A stretch of 64,000 nt of DNA from the NCBI GenBank assembly GCA_963675035.1, contig OY776112.1:353281387-353345386 (forward strand), read 5' to 3'. Both the position numbers and the translations under genes were made by a program. The notes under the pieces were generated by a model, which ran no database searches, was not told the origin of the DNA, and saw nothing but the letters and a program-made list of their open reading frames with translations. Of the stretch, positions 24,473 through 35,239 are shown piece after piece; position 1 is the first letter of the stretch, and each line of letters starts with the position of its first letter. The stretch comes from Allygus modestus (taxonomy: Eukaryota > Arthropoda > Insecta > Hemiptera > Cicadellidae).

Positions 24473-25202
24473 TCCGATACGATACGTATCGCACATCACT
24501 ACTACCAACACTTCAGCTAGGCAAAAGTTATTGATTTTACTTGGGAAGGTAATATGAAACTGTGCCATAGGGGCTAAATATGTTGAAACTGATTAAACTG
24601 CTAACTTACTGAAAAAGTTGAATCACAGATGCTAAAAAGATAATTTGCTAACTAAAACAGCATACAAACAGAAAATAACTTTTACATACACTAGACTGTA
24701 TTCTGGCAACACATTACTTTAGCTTTTAGCAGAAATTGCTGCAGAATAAACATTTTGATTAGGAACTTGTTTGAGGTTAAGCTTCCACTGACATTTATTG
24801 CTGTGACTGACAGCTGAACAGTGTTGCCAATCAAAATCTTCTAAATTCCCACCTTGACCTGAAATAATTAGTACCTGTTACCTCAAATTACCACCTCACA
24901 CAAGTATACCTATTTAGGACCAATGCGAACGCACTATCATCGACGTTATCGTATTAAAAACGTGTTGGCACTTTGTAATTCGCTTCAATATATGCATTCA
25001 TTATTTTATTTTTATTTTATTAGTTTGGAAGTTTAAAATTATGTATTATGGAGATATTTAGAGCTCTACTACAGTAATAGCCAGAAGGTACTACTACAGT
25101 AAAAGCCAATACGATACGATACGTATCGCACATCACTACTACCAACACTTCAGCTAGGCAAAAGTTATTGATTTTACTTGGGAAGGTAATATGAAACTGT
25201 GC
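24473..25202. repeat. Pair of 89-bp direct repeats carrying a hAT-like end
   Basis: The sequence from CGATACGATACGTATCGCAC to the AATATGAAACTGTGCC region occurs at 24473-24561 and again at 25113-25202. The inverse of the start, TAGTGATGTGCGATACG, is the terminus of the hAT MITE at 39634. Each unit therefore holds one hAT end plus flank, duplicated as a block. The mirror pair is at 38037-38125 and 38671-38760. Confidence 0.7.
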
Positions 25203-25480
25203 CAATCAAGTTAACCAAGCTAATCAAGTTAATAAAATATAGAATCCATGTAAAAATAAACAGTAAACTCAACCAAGAGTCATCGTAGATCGTAATCAAG
25301 ACGAAAACATCAGAATTTTTTTAACAATAACGCCGCGCCACTGACAGAGTTGACACCACGACACTGACTCTACATAGCGTACTAAAATCGAGAATATTGT
25401 ACCAACAATAATTCAATCCCAAAGAACTAAAAGCTTAGAGTATGAAATACAGCATCTCAAACTGAAATTAAATTCATTTA

Positions 25481-27200
25481 TGTGACGGAAATTTGCAGAT
25501 TGTGAAATAAGTCACGGTTGTTTAATGCAAGAATCACAAATTTTTAATTTTAATCAATTTAATAGACTGCCGCGAAATTACTGAAACTATTATTTCTTAC
25601 TTATATTAATTCTACATTGCCTAACTCGCCCTAGCTTCCCTCCCCTTAAGTAGTCGCTTAGGAATGTCCAGTGTCTTGCAACAGTTTCAGTGGTTTCAGA
25701 AGGCATTTAATTAGGTTTAGTTTTTTAATGAAACATTTAACAAGTAACAAACAAATGAAAACTAAAATTTAAAAATACAACAAATAATAAAGAAACGCAT
25801 AACCAAGCAAAAACTTAGGTATATTTGCTTAGGCCTAACTTATATTAACTTAGTATATTCAATCAAGAAAGCAGCCCATAAAGTTTACCCAGGCAAAGAT
25901 AACTTAAGTTTTAGCTGAGTTGTACGTTTCTTTAGAATTTATTTATTTGTTTAAGTGTAGTTTTCGTTTGTTTGTTATTTGATAAATGTTTCATTAAAAT
26001 ATATTTGTAACTGGCATTGCATATTATTATTGACGATATACAATTTGTTGATTTTAGATTATAGCATTAATATAAATATCGAGTAAATAATTTTCTATAT
26101 GTAGGTACTGTTAAAATGTGATTCAAAATATCGAGTGTTCCGATTCGATATAATGAATGTTTAAGATCGATATATTGCATCCGATTAGTTGGTGGCCGCT
26201 TATGAAACTGTACCCCCTCACAAGCTCACTTTTAATGTAGGAATGTAGGTTTATATGTGACGGAAATTTGCGGATTGTGAAATAAGTCACGGTTTTTTAA
26301 TGCAAGAATCACAAATTTTTAATTTTAATCAATTTAATAGACTGCCGCGAAATTACTGAAACTATTATTTCTTACTTATATTAATTTTACATTGACTGAC
26401 TCGCCCTAGCTTCCATCCCCTTAAGTAGTCGCTTAGGAATGTCCAGTGTCTTGCAACAGTTTCAGTGGTTTCAGAAGGCATTTAATTAGGTTTAGTTTTT
26501 TAATGAAACATTTAACAAGTAACAAACAAATGAAAACTAAAATTTAAAAATACAACAAATAATAAAGAAACGCATAACCAAGCAAAAACTTAGGTATATT
26601 TGCTTAGGCCTAACTTATATTAACTTAGTTTATTCAATCCAAGAAAGCAGCCCATAAAGTTTACCCAGGCAAAGATAACTTAAGTTTTAGCTGAGTTGTA
26701 CGTTTCTTTAGAATTTATTTAATTGTTTAATTGTAGTTTTCGTTTGTTTGTTATTTGATAAATGTTTCATTAAAATATATTTGTAACTGTCATTGCATAT
26801 TATTATTGACGATATACAATTTGTTGATTTTAGATTATAGCATTAATATAAATATCGAGTAAATAATTTTCTATATGTACTGTTAAAATGTGATTCAAAA
26901 TATCGAGTGTTCCGATTCGATATAACGAATGTTTAAGATTGATATATTGCATCCGATTAGTTGGTGGCCGCTTATGAAACTGTACCCCCTCACAAGCTCA
27001 CTTTTAATGTAGGAATGTAGGTTTATATGTGACGGAAATTTGCGGATTGTGAAATAAGTCGCGGTTGTTTAATGCAAGAATCACAAATTTTTAATTTTAA
27101 TCAATTTAATAGACTGCCGCGAAATTACTGAAACTATTATTTCCTACTTATATTAATTCTACATTGCCTGACTCAACCTAGCTTTCCTTCCCTTAATGCT
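25481..27200. repeat. Tandem array of about 775-bp units, left copy (2 full units plus part)
   Basis: TGTGACGGAAATTTGC starts units at 25481, 26256 and 27028 (spacing 775 and 772). Within each unit a stretch of about 110 bp (first unit about 25723-25830) is an imperfect inverse of another (about 25890-25999), so every unit can form a long stem. Units also carry several TATCGA motifs. No coding frame. The right-arm array has one more full unit. Confidence 0.92.
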
Positions 27201-27470
27201 ACTACTTATCTAGACATCGTCAAGGCGATGCTTCCGGACGAAATTGTAGCGATCTGCTCTGTTGACCAAAAGGGGGTGTGTCTCGTGCCGGAGAGCGACG
27301 TCTAAGCCCGACGCTTACCCTCTTGCTGGCGGAAGGAGGCAACAAAGGTGACGTCACCCCACTTCCGGACCAGCCATCTGCTGAAGCGAGCCAGTTACCG
27401 GGTTGGCAAAAGAGGAATATGTATGAGGGTGACGTTACACGGCACAACATGTAGGAATTGTGAGAACAAA
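27201..27470. other. GC-rich island with CRE-like octamer
   Basis: A local rise in GC next to the tandem array, with the palindromic octamer TGACGTCA at 27349-27356. A 76-residue minus-strand frame (27220-27450) is open but has no recognisable domain, and its opposite-strand reading is also open for about 30 codons. The mirror island is at 34968-35237 with the octamer at 35082-35089. It could be promoter-like or a transposon remnant. I cannot choose. Confidence 0.4.
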
Positions 27471-30088
27471 AGTAATCGCGAATACAAAGTAGTCGGTACT
27501 CGGTACTAGTCTGTACTAGTATCGGATATAATCGGTACTGGAAAGTAATCGTTTAGTCCTTCTTTAAACTTAAAAATAAATAACAAAAATAAACTCTAAA
27601 CAGTCTATGAGCAACAAATATTGGGCAGCTGAATCACAAGACTTACGCTAATATCACAGTTCATCATCAACAGGAGTTGTAATCCGCCGCGGCACGGTGT
27701 AGAGGGCTGGCCTGGATTGCATGGGTAGGCGAAAGACGAAGAAGAAGGCGTCACATTCCTGGACCCTGTAATGTAACACCAATTCCTAATTTCTATGTCA
27801 TGATTTATTCACAGTAGCTCAAAAGTTTTAAGTTCATGTGTTGTTTTGGAATAGCTTTAATTATGCCCAAGTTCACTTTAATTTGCAGATATACCCATCC
27901 AGAGTTCATTTGCCCAGTGCTTAACATAAATTTAAAATACTGAAAATAATTAAAAAATATTTATAACAGGAAAAAATTTATATTTATATTTTGAAGACTG
28001 AAGATTAATGAAAATGGTTGTGAACTAATTAAGTAGACTAGATAAAATAAACAGCTTGGTAGGAAAACATCTAATCAACAAATTATAAAATAATTAAGAT
28101 GTATTGCTGGATGAATCTTTCAGTTATCTAAATTCACAAGGTTCCTAGTCATTTTACTACAACATTTGTTATCCAAAATTAATAAGAAGCATTTTAAAAC
28201 AAGGGGGCACATCTGAGCTAAAAGTAGATACCAGAACATTTAAATTGTAATATGCATAAGGAAAATTATTCACCAAAATATAGGCCAACTACACCTAAAC
28301 CGGAAACCAAAATTGGCCAAAGTTTTGTGAAAAATGATCTGTGGGCTAAGTTTATTGACAAAATTGGTCCAAACTTTCTGAAAAGCAGGAGCTTAGGCCC
28401 CTGCAACTAAATAATAAGCCACAGTTCATTTAAATCATCTCCTTTGGGACTAAGCCCAAGAATCCCCTATGCAAGAAAGCAAAAACTAGCCTAAAACACA
28501 TTCTACGCCAAGAAAATATAAGTTAAAAGTGGGGTAAGGCAGTTTACCCATAGTTGAGGGACATTGACAGGAAACATAATTTACCAAAACCCCAGCTTCA
28601 AACCCACCCTATTTGAACTTAGCCTACAAAACCGTACAAAACATAATTGAGAACACTGAATGAATGATAACTTTCAGAGTATTGCAGAAAACTTAATTAA
28701 ATGTTTAGCGGTCTCCTAAGGTAGGGAAATGTAATTAGGAATGCATACAACTGTAATACCCGTATAACAAAATAAATTAGCTGCGGGGTCATAAACCAAA
28801 GTTGTTTGCCGGCAAAGATGCCTTGATAGCCAAATCCTTAAACATTTGAAACGACTTTGTTTTATGGCCCAAGGGCTCTGAATGAGAATGGAAACATTAA
28901 TTAAACCTTCGGGAAGTTCAGAAGGAACTTTAAAATCCAGAAATGCTTCTGCAACGAATGAAAACTGAAATGAATATGTGCTCTCAGAGGTTATATTTAC
29001 TTCTGCCGCTAAGGATAAGGTTAAAACTTGGATATTGCTATCTACTTGATTTATTAAATGGCAAGCTTACTTGCTCTTGTGTAAAATGAGATATTCAAAA
29101 ATATACACCTAGTACCGGTATGTCGTTTGTAGACCTTAACACATCAATAGGTATCAATGTTGAACTAGAAGAACTTCAAACTTTTGTTTGGCTAAGAATT
29201 AACAAAAGAATCAAAAGTTAAAAAGTCAAAAGTTTGTGGTAAGTTAAAAGAATCAAAAATCGTATTTGCCATTGCCATTATACATGCATTATCAAAAGTC
29301 TTAAAAGTCTAGCTTATTTGGCTACGGGTCATAGTATACAATAGAAGAAACCTGGAGCAAAATTTATTATTATTATTGTTTTCTTGGTTATGTTTTCTCT
29401 AAAACACTTAACTAAATCAAACCTCCCGAGAAAGTGAGATTAACAAATGATAAACTACAATAATTTAGGTACCTAAAGGAGACCCAAGCCTCCTGCCGAT
29501 AATCAAAGACATTTCTAAGGTTACTGTAATTAGTTACAACGTTTAATAAGTGTTATTTGCTACTTACCATAATATTGCACAGTTTTGGTTGCACAACAGC
29601 ACAACTGGACATTGGACAACGAAGTGACTGCGTACACGTCCAATATAAGGGCAAATTCACTTCGCTACCGCTTAGGTTATGTTGGGTTAGGTTACGTTAC
29701 GTTATGTTTCGTTAGGTTAGGATAGGTTAGATTACGTTAGGTTAGGTTAGGAGGTTTTCTGGCTCTCAATTTGTTTTAAAAATCACAGGAAAAGTAACGT
29801 ACGGTGCATAATTTGGAACGGACGTGAACAGTAGCGGCTCACGTCGGACGTGTACGTAGCCACTGCCATTGGACAACACAATAGCCACCTTTAATGACAA
29901 AGACTTCGCACTTTCTCAAAGCGGTAAAACTTCCAAGTTAACTAAGGCACAGGCAGATAAAAGTAGCACAGATTTTTTTGAGATATGTTCTGGGAGAATT
30001 GACAGTATTACAAAAACCAATTCATATATATGAATATGAATAATTAAAAATCGGTCCTTCTATGTTCTTACAGTGTTTGAATTGAAAT
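27471..30088. other. Arm sequence without a recognised gene
   Basis: Present in both arms. It includes a GC-richer patch at about 27685-27775 and a minus-strand ATG directly followed by a splice-donor consensus at 29578-29580 (mirror ATG at 32894). It also holds TTAGG-like sequence at 29671-29755, listed separately. No open frame with a domain is present. Confidence 0.45.
29671..29755 (+). repeat. Degenerate TTAGG-like tract (left)
   Basis: Runs of TTAGG and variants such as GTTACG and GTTAGATTACG, ending TTAGGTTAGGTTAGGAGG. TTAGG is the ancestral insect telomere repeat, but the degenerate order here suggests an interstitial remnant or simple-sequence drift. The mirror is at 32711-32793. Confidence 0.6.
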
Positions 30089-30096
30089 ATATGATG

Positions 30097-31226
30097 CAGA
30101 GATGGGCGTTATTTAACGTAATAGGATAAATAACACTATTACTGAGGTGTCACCTATTACCTTGGTAATAGGTTACTGAAAATACCCAATTATTTGTTTA
30201 ACGTCTTCTGAACTGCTTGAACGAGGGAGTGAAATTAGAGATGGGAATTATCGTTGTTTTCCGGCAACGGTTGTAACGATAACGCAGCTATCCAATAACG
30301 TGTTGCGGCAACCTGTTATTTGAATAACGATTGCCAACTCGTTGCCGCTAAAAAACCGTTGTCCGTCGGCCGGCATTTGTTCAGTTGTCGACGTTGTCGT
30401 TGTCGGTTGTTCAAAATTGTAAGTAGGGCGTTATACAGACAGGACGTTATTTAAACGTTACATTACTGTGCTAGGTTTTTACAGCATGATTCACTCTATG
30501 GTGTTGGTGTTACCTTTTACCTGACTCAATACTTAAATTAATTATTTAAAAACTATTTCGACACCGTCTGCTTAGAACCATCTCTAATTAATTACCCATA
30601 AATCAATTTAACTATAGCTAAAGAATGAATAACAACTAAGTGGTTATTAGTGTAAATAATTTGTAGCATATTTTTTAATTATAGTAAAGATCCATAACAC
30701 TTCAAACCAAAACTTGATTACAATATCGAGGAATTCTCAGTAGCAGCCACTGAGAATTATCGAACAAAATTGCAATTTAAAGCCCGTTTTGATAACAGTA
30801 ATAATTATTCAGTTCGTTGCCGAAGTTATCGTTGCTCTGGTAACGTTACGGAAACGGCATTGTACGTTGTCCCGTTGTCCGTGCGGCTTTTCTGCAACGG
30901 GTGTAGAAACGTTATTAGAATAACAGGGAGTTCTCCGCAACGTGTTGCCACGATAACGTTGCCACGGCCGCAACTCTGTTATTCATCCTGTTATGTTAAA
31001 TAATGACCATCTCTAAGTGAAATAACTATCCAGCTGAGAAGTTGAGATGAGTGTCTTGGTGTCTTCCTATTAACAGCGATCATCACGGAATAATAGTACT
31101 AGTCTGTCTGCGCTTACTATTACGGCGAGAAATAACTAAATAAAGTTATCACGGGTGTGTGTATTACCACAAAGCTAAGGAACGTTCCTGAATATTATTG
31201 CAAAGTAACGGTATTTCCCATCTCTA
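30097..31226. mobile_element. Outer hAT MITE (left), 342 bp without its insert
   Basis: Ends are CAGAGATGGGCG and the inverse of TAGAGATGGGAAAT. The 8-bp target duplication ATATGATG lies at 30089-30096 and 31227-31234. The interior is split by a second hAT element at 30236-31015. The right-arm copy (32026-32367) is uninterrupted and exactly 342 bp, which fixes both boundaries. No transposase. Confidence 0.92.
30236..31015. mobile_element. Nested hAT MITE, 780 bp, present in left arm only
   Basis: Ends are TAGAGATGGGAATTATCG and the inverse of TAGAGATGGTCATTA. The 8-bp target duplication AGTGAAAT lies at 30228-30235 and 31016-31023. The right arm shows the empty site, a single AGTGAAAT in inverse orientation near 32233. 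The interior is rich in AACG and GTTGC phrases (CGTTATCG, CAACGG), probably subterminal repeats. The 77-residue frame at 30770-31003 lies inside it and is not transposase. Confidence 0.93.
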
Positions 31227-31307
31227 ATATGATGGACCGTATTTAATCAATAAAGCCGCCATATTAGTTGTTGGTTATATATCAACACTAACACTGTAGT
31301 TTATGTA

Positions 31308-31756
31308 GATTGTGAGATATTAGAGATGGGAAATACCGTTACTTTGCAATAATATTCAGGAACGTTCCTTAGCTTTGTGGTAATACACTCGTTACACCCG
31401 TGATAACTTTATTTAGTTATTTCTCGCCGTAATAGTAAGCGCAGACAGACTAGTACTATTATTCCGTGATGATCGCTGTTAATAGGAAGACACCAAGACA
31501 CTCATCTCAACTTCTCAGCTGGATAGTTATTTCACTTAGAGATGGGCATTATTTAACATAACAGGATGAATAACAGAGTTGCGGCCGTGGCAACGTTATC
31601 GTGGCAACACGTTGCGGAGAACTCCCTGTTATTCTAATAACGTTTCTACACCCGTTGCAGAAAAGCCGCACGGACAACGGGACAACGTACAATGCCGTTT
31701 CCGTAACGTTACCAGAGCAACGATAACTTCGGCAACGAACTGAATAATTATTACTG

Positions 31757-31813
<57 letters not shown>

Positions 31814-31944
31814 TATAATTGCGGGCCGATTTTTGATATTTGTATTGAAACTTACCTACTCGTGCTGATATTTGTTTAGATGTTGATATATCAACAAAAC
31901 AGCCCTAGGTATCATCTTAACAGTTGCATACTCCCTTGGAAATC
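31308..31944. repeat. Palindrome centre: inverted hAT fragment, (AT)n, unique spacer
   Basis: Positions 31321-31758 are the inverse of 30791-31226: the end of the outer hAT, the same AGTGAAAT target site, and part of the nested hAT. The fragment lacks the ATATGATG duplication apart from ATAT, so it was copied by rearrangement rather than transposed. It stops at an (AT)n tract (31759-31811). Then 31812-31944 is unique, before the right arm begins at AAATCTACATAAACTACAG. Confidence 0.9.
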
Positions 31945-32025
31945 TACATAAACTACAGTGTTAGTGTTGATACATAACCAACAACTAATATGGCGGCTTT
32001 ATTGATTAAATACGGTCCATCATAT

Positions 32026-32367
32026 TAGAGATGGGAAATACCGTTACTTTGCAATAATATTCAGGAACGTTCCTTAGCTTTGTGGTAATACACACACCCG
32101 TGATAACTTTATTTAGTTATTTCTCGCCGTAATAGTAAGCGCAGACAGACTAGTACTATTATTCCGTGATGATCGCTGTTAATAGGAAGACACCAAGACA
32201 CTCATCTCAACTTCTCAGCTGGATAGTTATTTCACTCGCTCGTTCAAGCAGTTCAGAAGACGTTAAACAAATAATAGGGTATTTTCGGTAACCTATTACC
32301 AAGGTAATAGGTGACACTTCAGTAATAGTGTTATTTATCCTATTACGTTAAATAACGCCCATCTCTG
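32026..32367. mobile_element. Outer hAT MITE (right), intact, 342 bp
   Basis: It begins TAGAGATGGGAAAT and ends in the inverse of CAGAGATGGGCG. The target duplication CATCATAT lies at 32018-32025 and 32368-32375. It represents the state before the nested insertion on the left. Confidence 0.92.
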
Positions 32368-32710
32368 CATCATATATTGCAATTCAAACACTGTAAGAAC
32401 ATAGAAGGACCGATTTTTAATTATTCATATTCATATATATGAATTGGTTTTTGTAATACTGTCAATTCTCCCAGAACATATCTCAAAAAAATCTGTGCTA
32501 CTTTTATCTGCCTGTGCCTTAGTTAACTTGGAAGTTTTACCGCTTTGAGAAAGTGCGAAGTCTTTGTCATTAAAGGCGGCTATTGTGTTGTCCAATGACA
32601 GTGGCTACGTACACGTCCGACGTGAGCCGCTACTGTTCACGTCCGTTCCAAATTATGCACCGTACGTTACTTTTCCTGTGATTTTTAAAACAAATTGAGA
32701 GCCAGAAAAC

Positions 32711-32793
32711 CTCCTAACCTAACATAACGTAATCTAACCTATCCTAACCTAACGAAACATAACGTAACGTAACCTAACCCAACATAACCTAAG
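32711..32793 (-). repeat. Degenerate CCTAA-like tract (right)
   Basis: Mirror of 29671-29755, with CCTAACCTAACATAACGTAA-type runs. It lies about as far from the palindrome centre as its partner. Confidence 0.6.
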
Positions 32794-34967
32794 CGGTAGC
32801 GAAGTGAATTTGCCCTTATATTGGACGTGTACGCAGTCACTTCGTTGTCCAATGTCCAGTTGTGCTGTTGTGCAACCAAAACTGTGCAATATTATGGTAA
32901 GTAGCAAATAACACTTATTAAACCTTGTAACTAATTACAGTAACCTTAGAAATGTCTTTAAGATTATCGGCAGGAGGCTTGGGTCTCCTTTAGGTACCTA
33001 AATTATTGTAGTTTATCATTTGTTAATCTCACTTTCTCTGGAGGTTTGATTTAGTTAAGTGTTTTAGAGAAAACATAACCAAGAAAACAATAATAATAAT
33101 AAATTTTGCTCCAGGTTTCTTCTATTGTATACTATGACCGTAGCCAAATAAGCTAGACTTTTAAGACTTTTGATAATGCATGTATAATGGCAATGGCAAA
33201 TACGATTTTTGATTCTTTTAACTTACCACCTTTTGTTAATTCTTAGCCAAACAAAAGTTTGAAGTTCTTCTAGTTCAACATTGATACCTATTGATGTGTT
33301 AAGGTCTACAAACGACATACCGGTACTAGGTGTATATTTTTGAATATCTCATTTTACACAAGAGCAAGTAAGCTTGCCATTTAATAAATCAAGTAGATAG
33401 CAATATCCAAGTCTTAACCTTAACCTTAGCGGCAGAAGTAAATATAACCTCTGAGAGCACATATTCATTTCAGTTTTCATTCGTTGCAGAAGCATTTCTG
33501 GATTTTAAAGTTCCTTCTGAACTTCCCGAAGGTTTAATTAATGTTTCCATTCTCATTCAGAGCCCTTGGGCCATAAAACAAAGTCGTTTCAAATGTTTAA
33601 AGATTTGGCTATCAAGGCATCTTTGCCGGCAAACAACTTTGGTTTATGACCCCGCAGCTAATTTATTTTGTTATACGGGTATTACAGTTGTATGCATTCC
33701 TAATTACATTTCCCTACCTTAGGAGACCGCTAAACATTTAATTAAGTTTTCTGCAATACTCTGAAAGTTATCATTCATTCAGTGTTCTCAATTATGTTTT
33801 GTACGGTTTTGTAGGCTAAGTTCAAATAGGGTGGGTTTGAAGCTGGGGTTTTGGTAAATTATGTTTCCTGTCAATGTCCCTCAACTATGGGTAAACTGCC
33901 TTACCCCACTTTTAACTTATATTTTCTTGGCGTAGAATGTGTTTTAGGCTAGTTTTTGCTTTCTTGCATAGGGGATTCTTGGGCTTAGTCCCAAAGGAGA
34001 TGATTTAAATGAACTGTGGCTTATTATTTAGTTGCAGGGGCCTAAGCTCCTGCTTTTCAGAAAGTTTGGACCAATTTTGTCAATAAACTTAGCCCACAGA
34101 TCATTTTTCACAAAACTTTGGCCAATTTTGGTTTCCGGTTTAGGTGTAGTTGGCCTATATTTTGGTGAATAATTTTCCTTATGCATATTACAATTTAAAT
34201 GTTCTGGTATCTACTTTTAGCTCAGATGTGCCCCCTTGTTTTAAAATGCTTCTTATTAATTTTGGATAACAAATGTTGTAGTAAAATGACTAGGAACCTT
34301 GTGAATTTAGATAACTGAAAGATTCATCCAGCAATACATCTTAATTATTTTATAATTTGTTGATTAGATGTTTTCCTACCAAGCTGTTTATTTTATCTAG
34401 TCTACTTAATTAGTTCACAACCATTTTCATTAATCTTCAGTCTTCAAAATATAAATATAAATTTTTTCCTGTTATAAATATTTTTTAATTATTTTCAGTA
34501 TTTTAAATTTATGTTAAGCACTGGGCAAATGAACTCTGGATGGGTATATCTGCAAATTAAAGTGAACTTGGGCATAATTAAAGCTATTCCAAAACAACAC
34601 ATGAACTTAAAACTTTTGAGCTACTGTGAATAAATCATGACATAGAAATTAGGAATTGGTGTTACATTACAGGGTCCAGGAATGTGACGCCTTCTTCTTC
34701 GTCTTTCGCCTACCCATGCAATCCAGGCCAGCCCTCTACACCGTGCCGCGGCGGATTACAACTCCTGTTGATGATGAACTGTGATATTAGCGTAAGTCTT
34801 GTGATTCAGCTGCCCAATATTTGTTGCTCATAGACTGTTTAGAGTTTATTTTTGTTATTTATTTTTAAGTTTAAAGAAGGACTAAACGATTACTTTCCAG
34901 TACCGATTATATCCGATACTAGTACAGACTAGTACCGAGTACCGACTACTTTGTATTCGCGATTACT

Positions 34968-35237
34968 TTTGTTCTCACAATTCCTACATGTTGTGCCGTG
35001 TAACGTCACCCTCATACATATTCCTCTTTTGCCAACCCGGTAACTGGCTCGCTTCAGCAGATGGCTGGTCCGGAAGTGGGGTGACGTCACTTTTGTTGCC
35101 TCCTTCCGCCAGCAAGAGGGTAAGCGTCGGGCTTAGACGTCGCTCTCCGGCACGAGACACACCCCCTTTTGGTCAACAGAACAGATTGCTACAATTTCGT
35201 CCGGAAGCATCGCCTTGACGATGTCTAGATAAGTAGT
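34968..35237. other. GC-rich island with CRE-like octamer (right)
   Basis: Mirror of 27201-27470, with TGACGTCA at 35082-35089. A 76-residue plus-strand frame (34988-35218) differs from its partner at a few residues. No function is assignable. Confidence 0.4.
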
Positions 35238-35239
35238 AG

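Larger units (their letters stand above)
24079..31307 (+). repeat. Left palindrome arm, inner block
   Basis: Reverse complement of 31945-39162. Paired landmarks are 25020-25205 with 38032-38217, 27220-27450 with 34988-35218, and 30089-30104 with 32360-32375. Differences are one fewer 775-bp tandem unit on the left, one extra 27-bp duplicate on the right near 37880, and a nested hAT insertion only on the left (30236-31015). The block ends at TTTATGTAGATT, 31307. Confidence 0.95.

Noticed and set aside
24473..25202. 89-bp direct repeats as LTRs of a small retroelement
   Set aside because: No TG...CA ends, primer-binding site or coding region. The repeat contains a hAT end.
32894..34760. ATG immediately followed by GTAAGT at 32894 and a possible acceptor at 34672
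   Set aside because: The joined frame stops after five codons. It could be a non-coding transcript, but nothing supports a protein.
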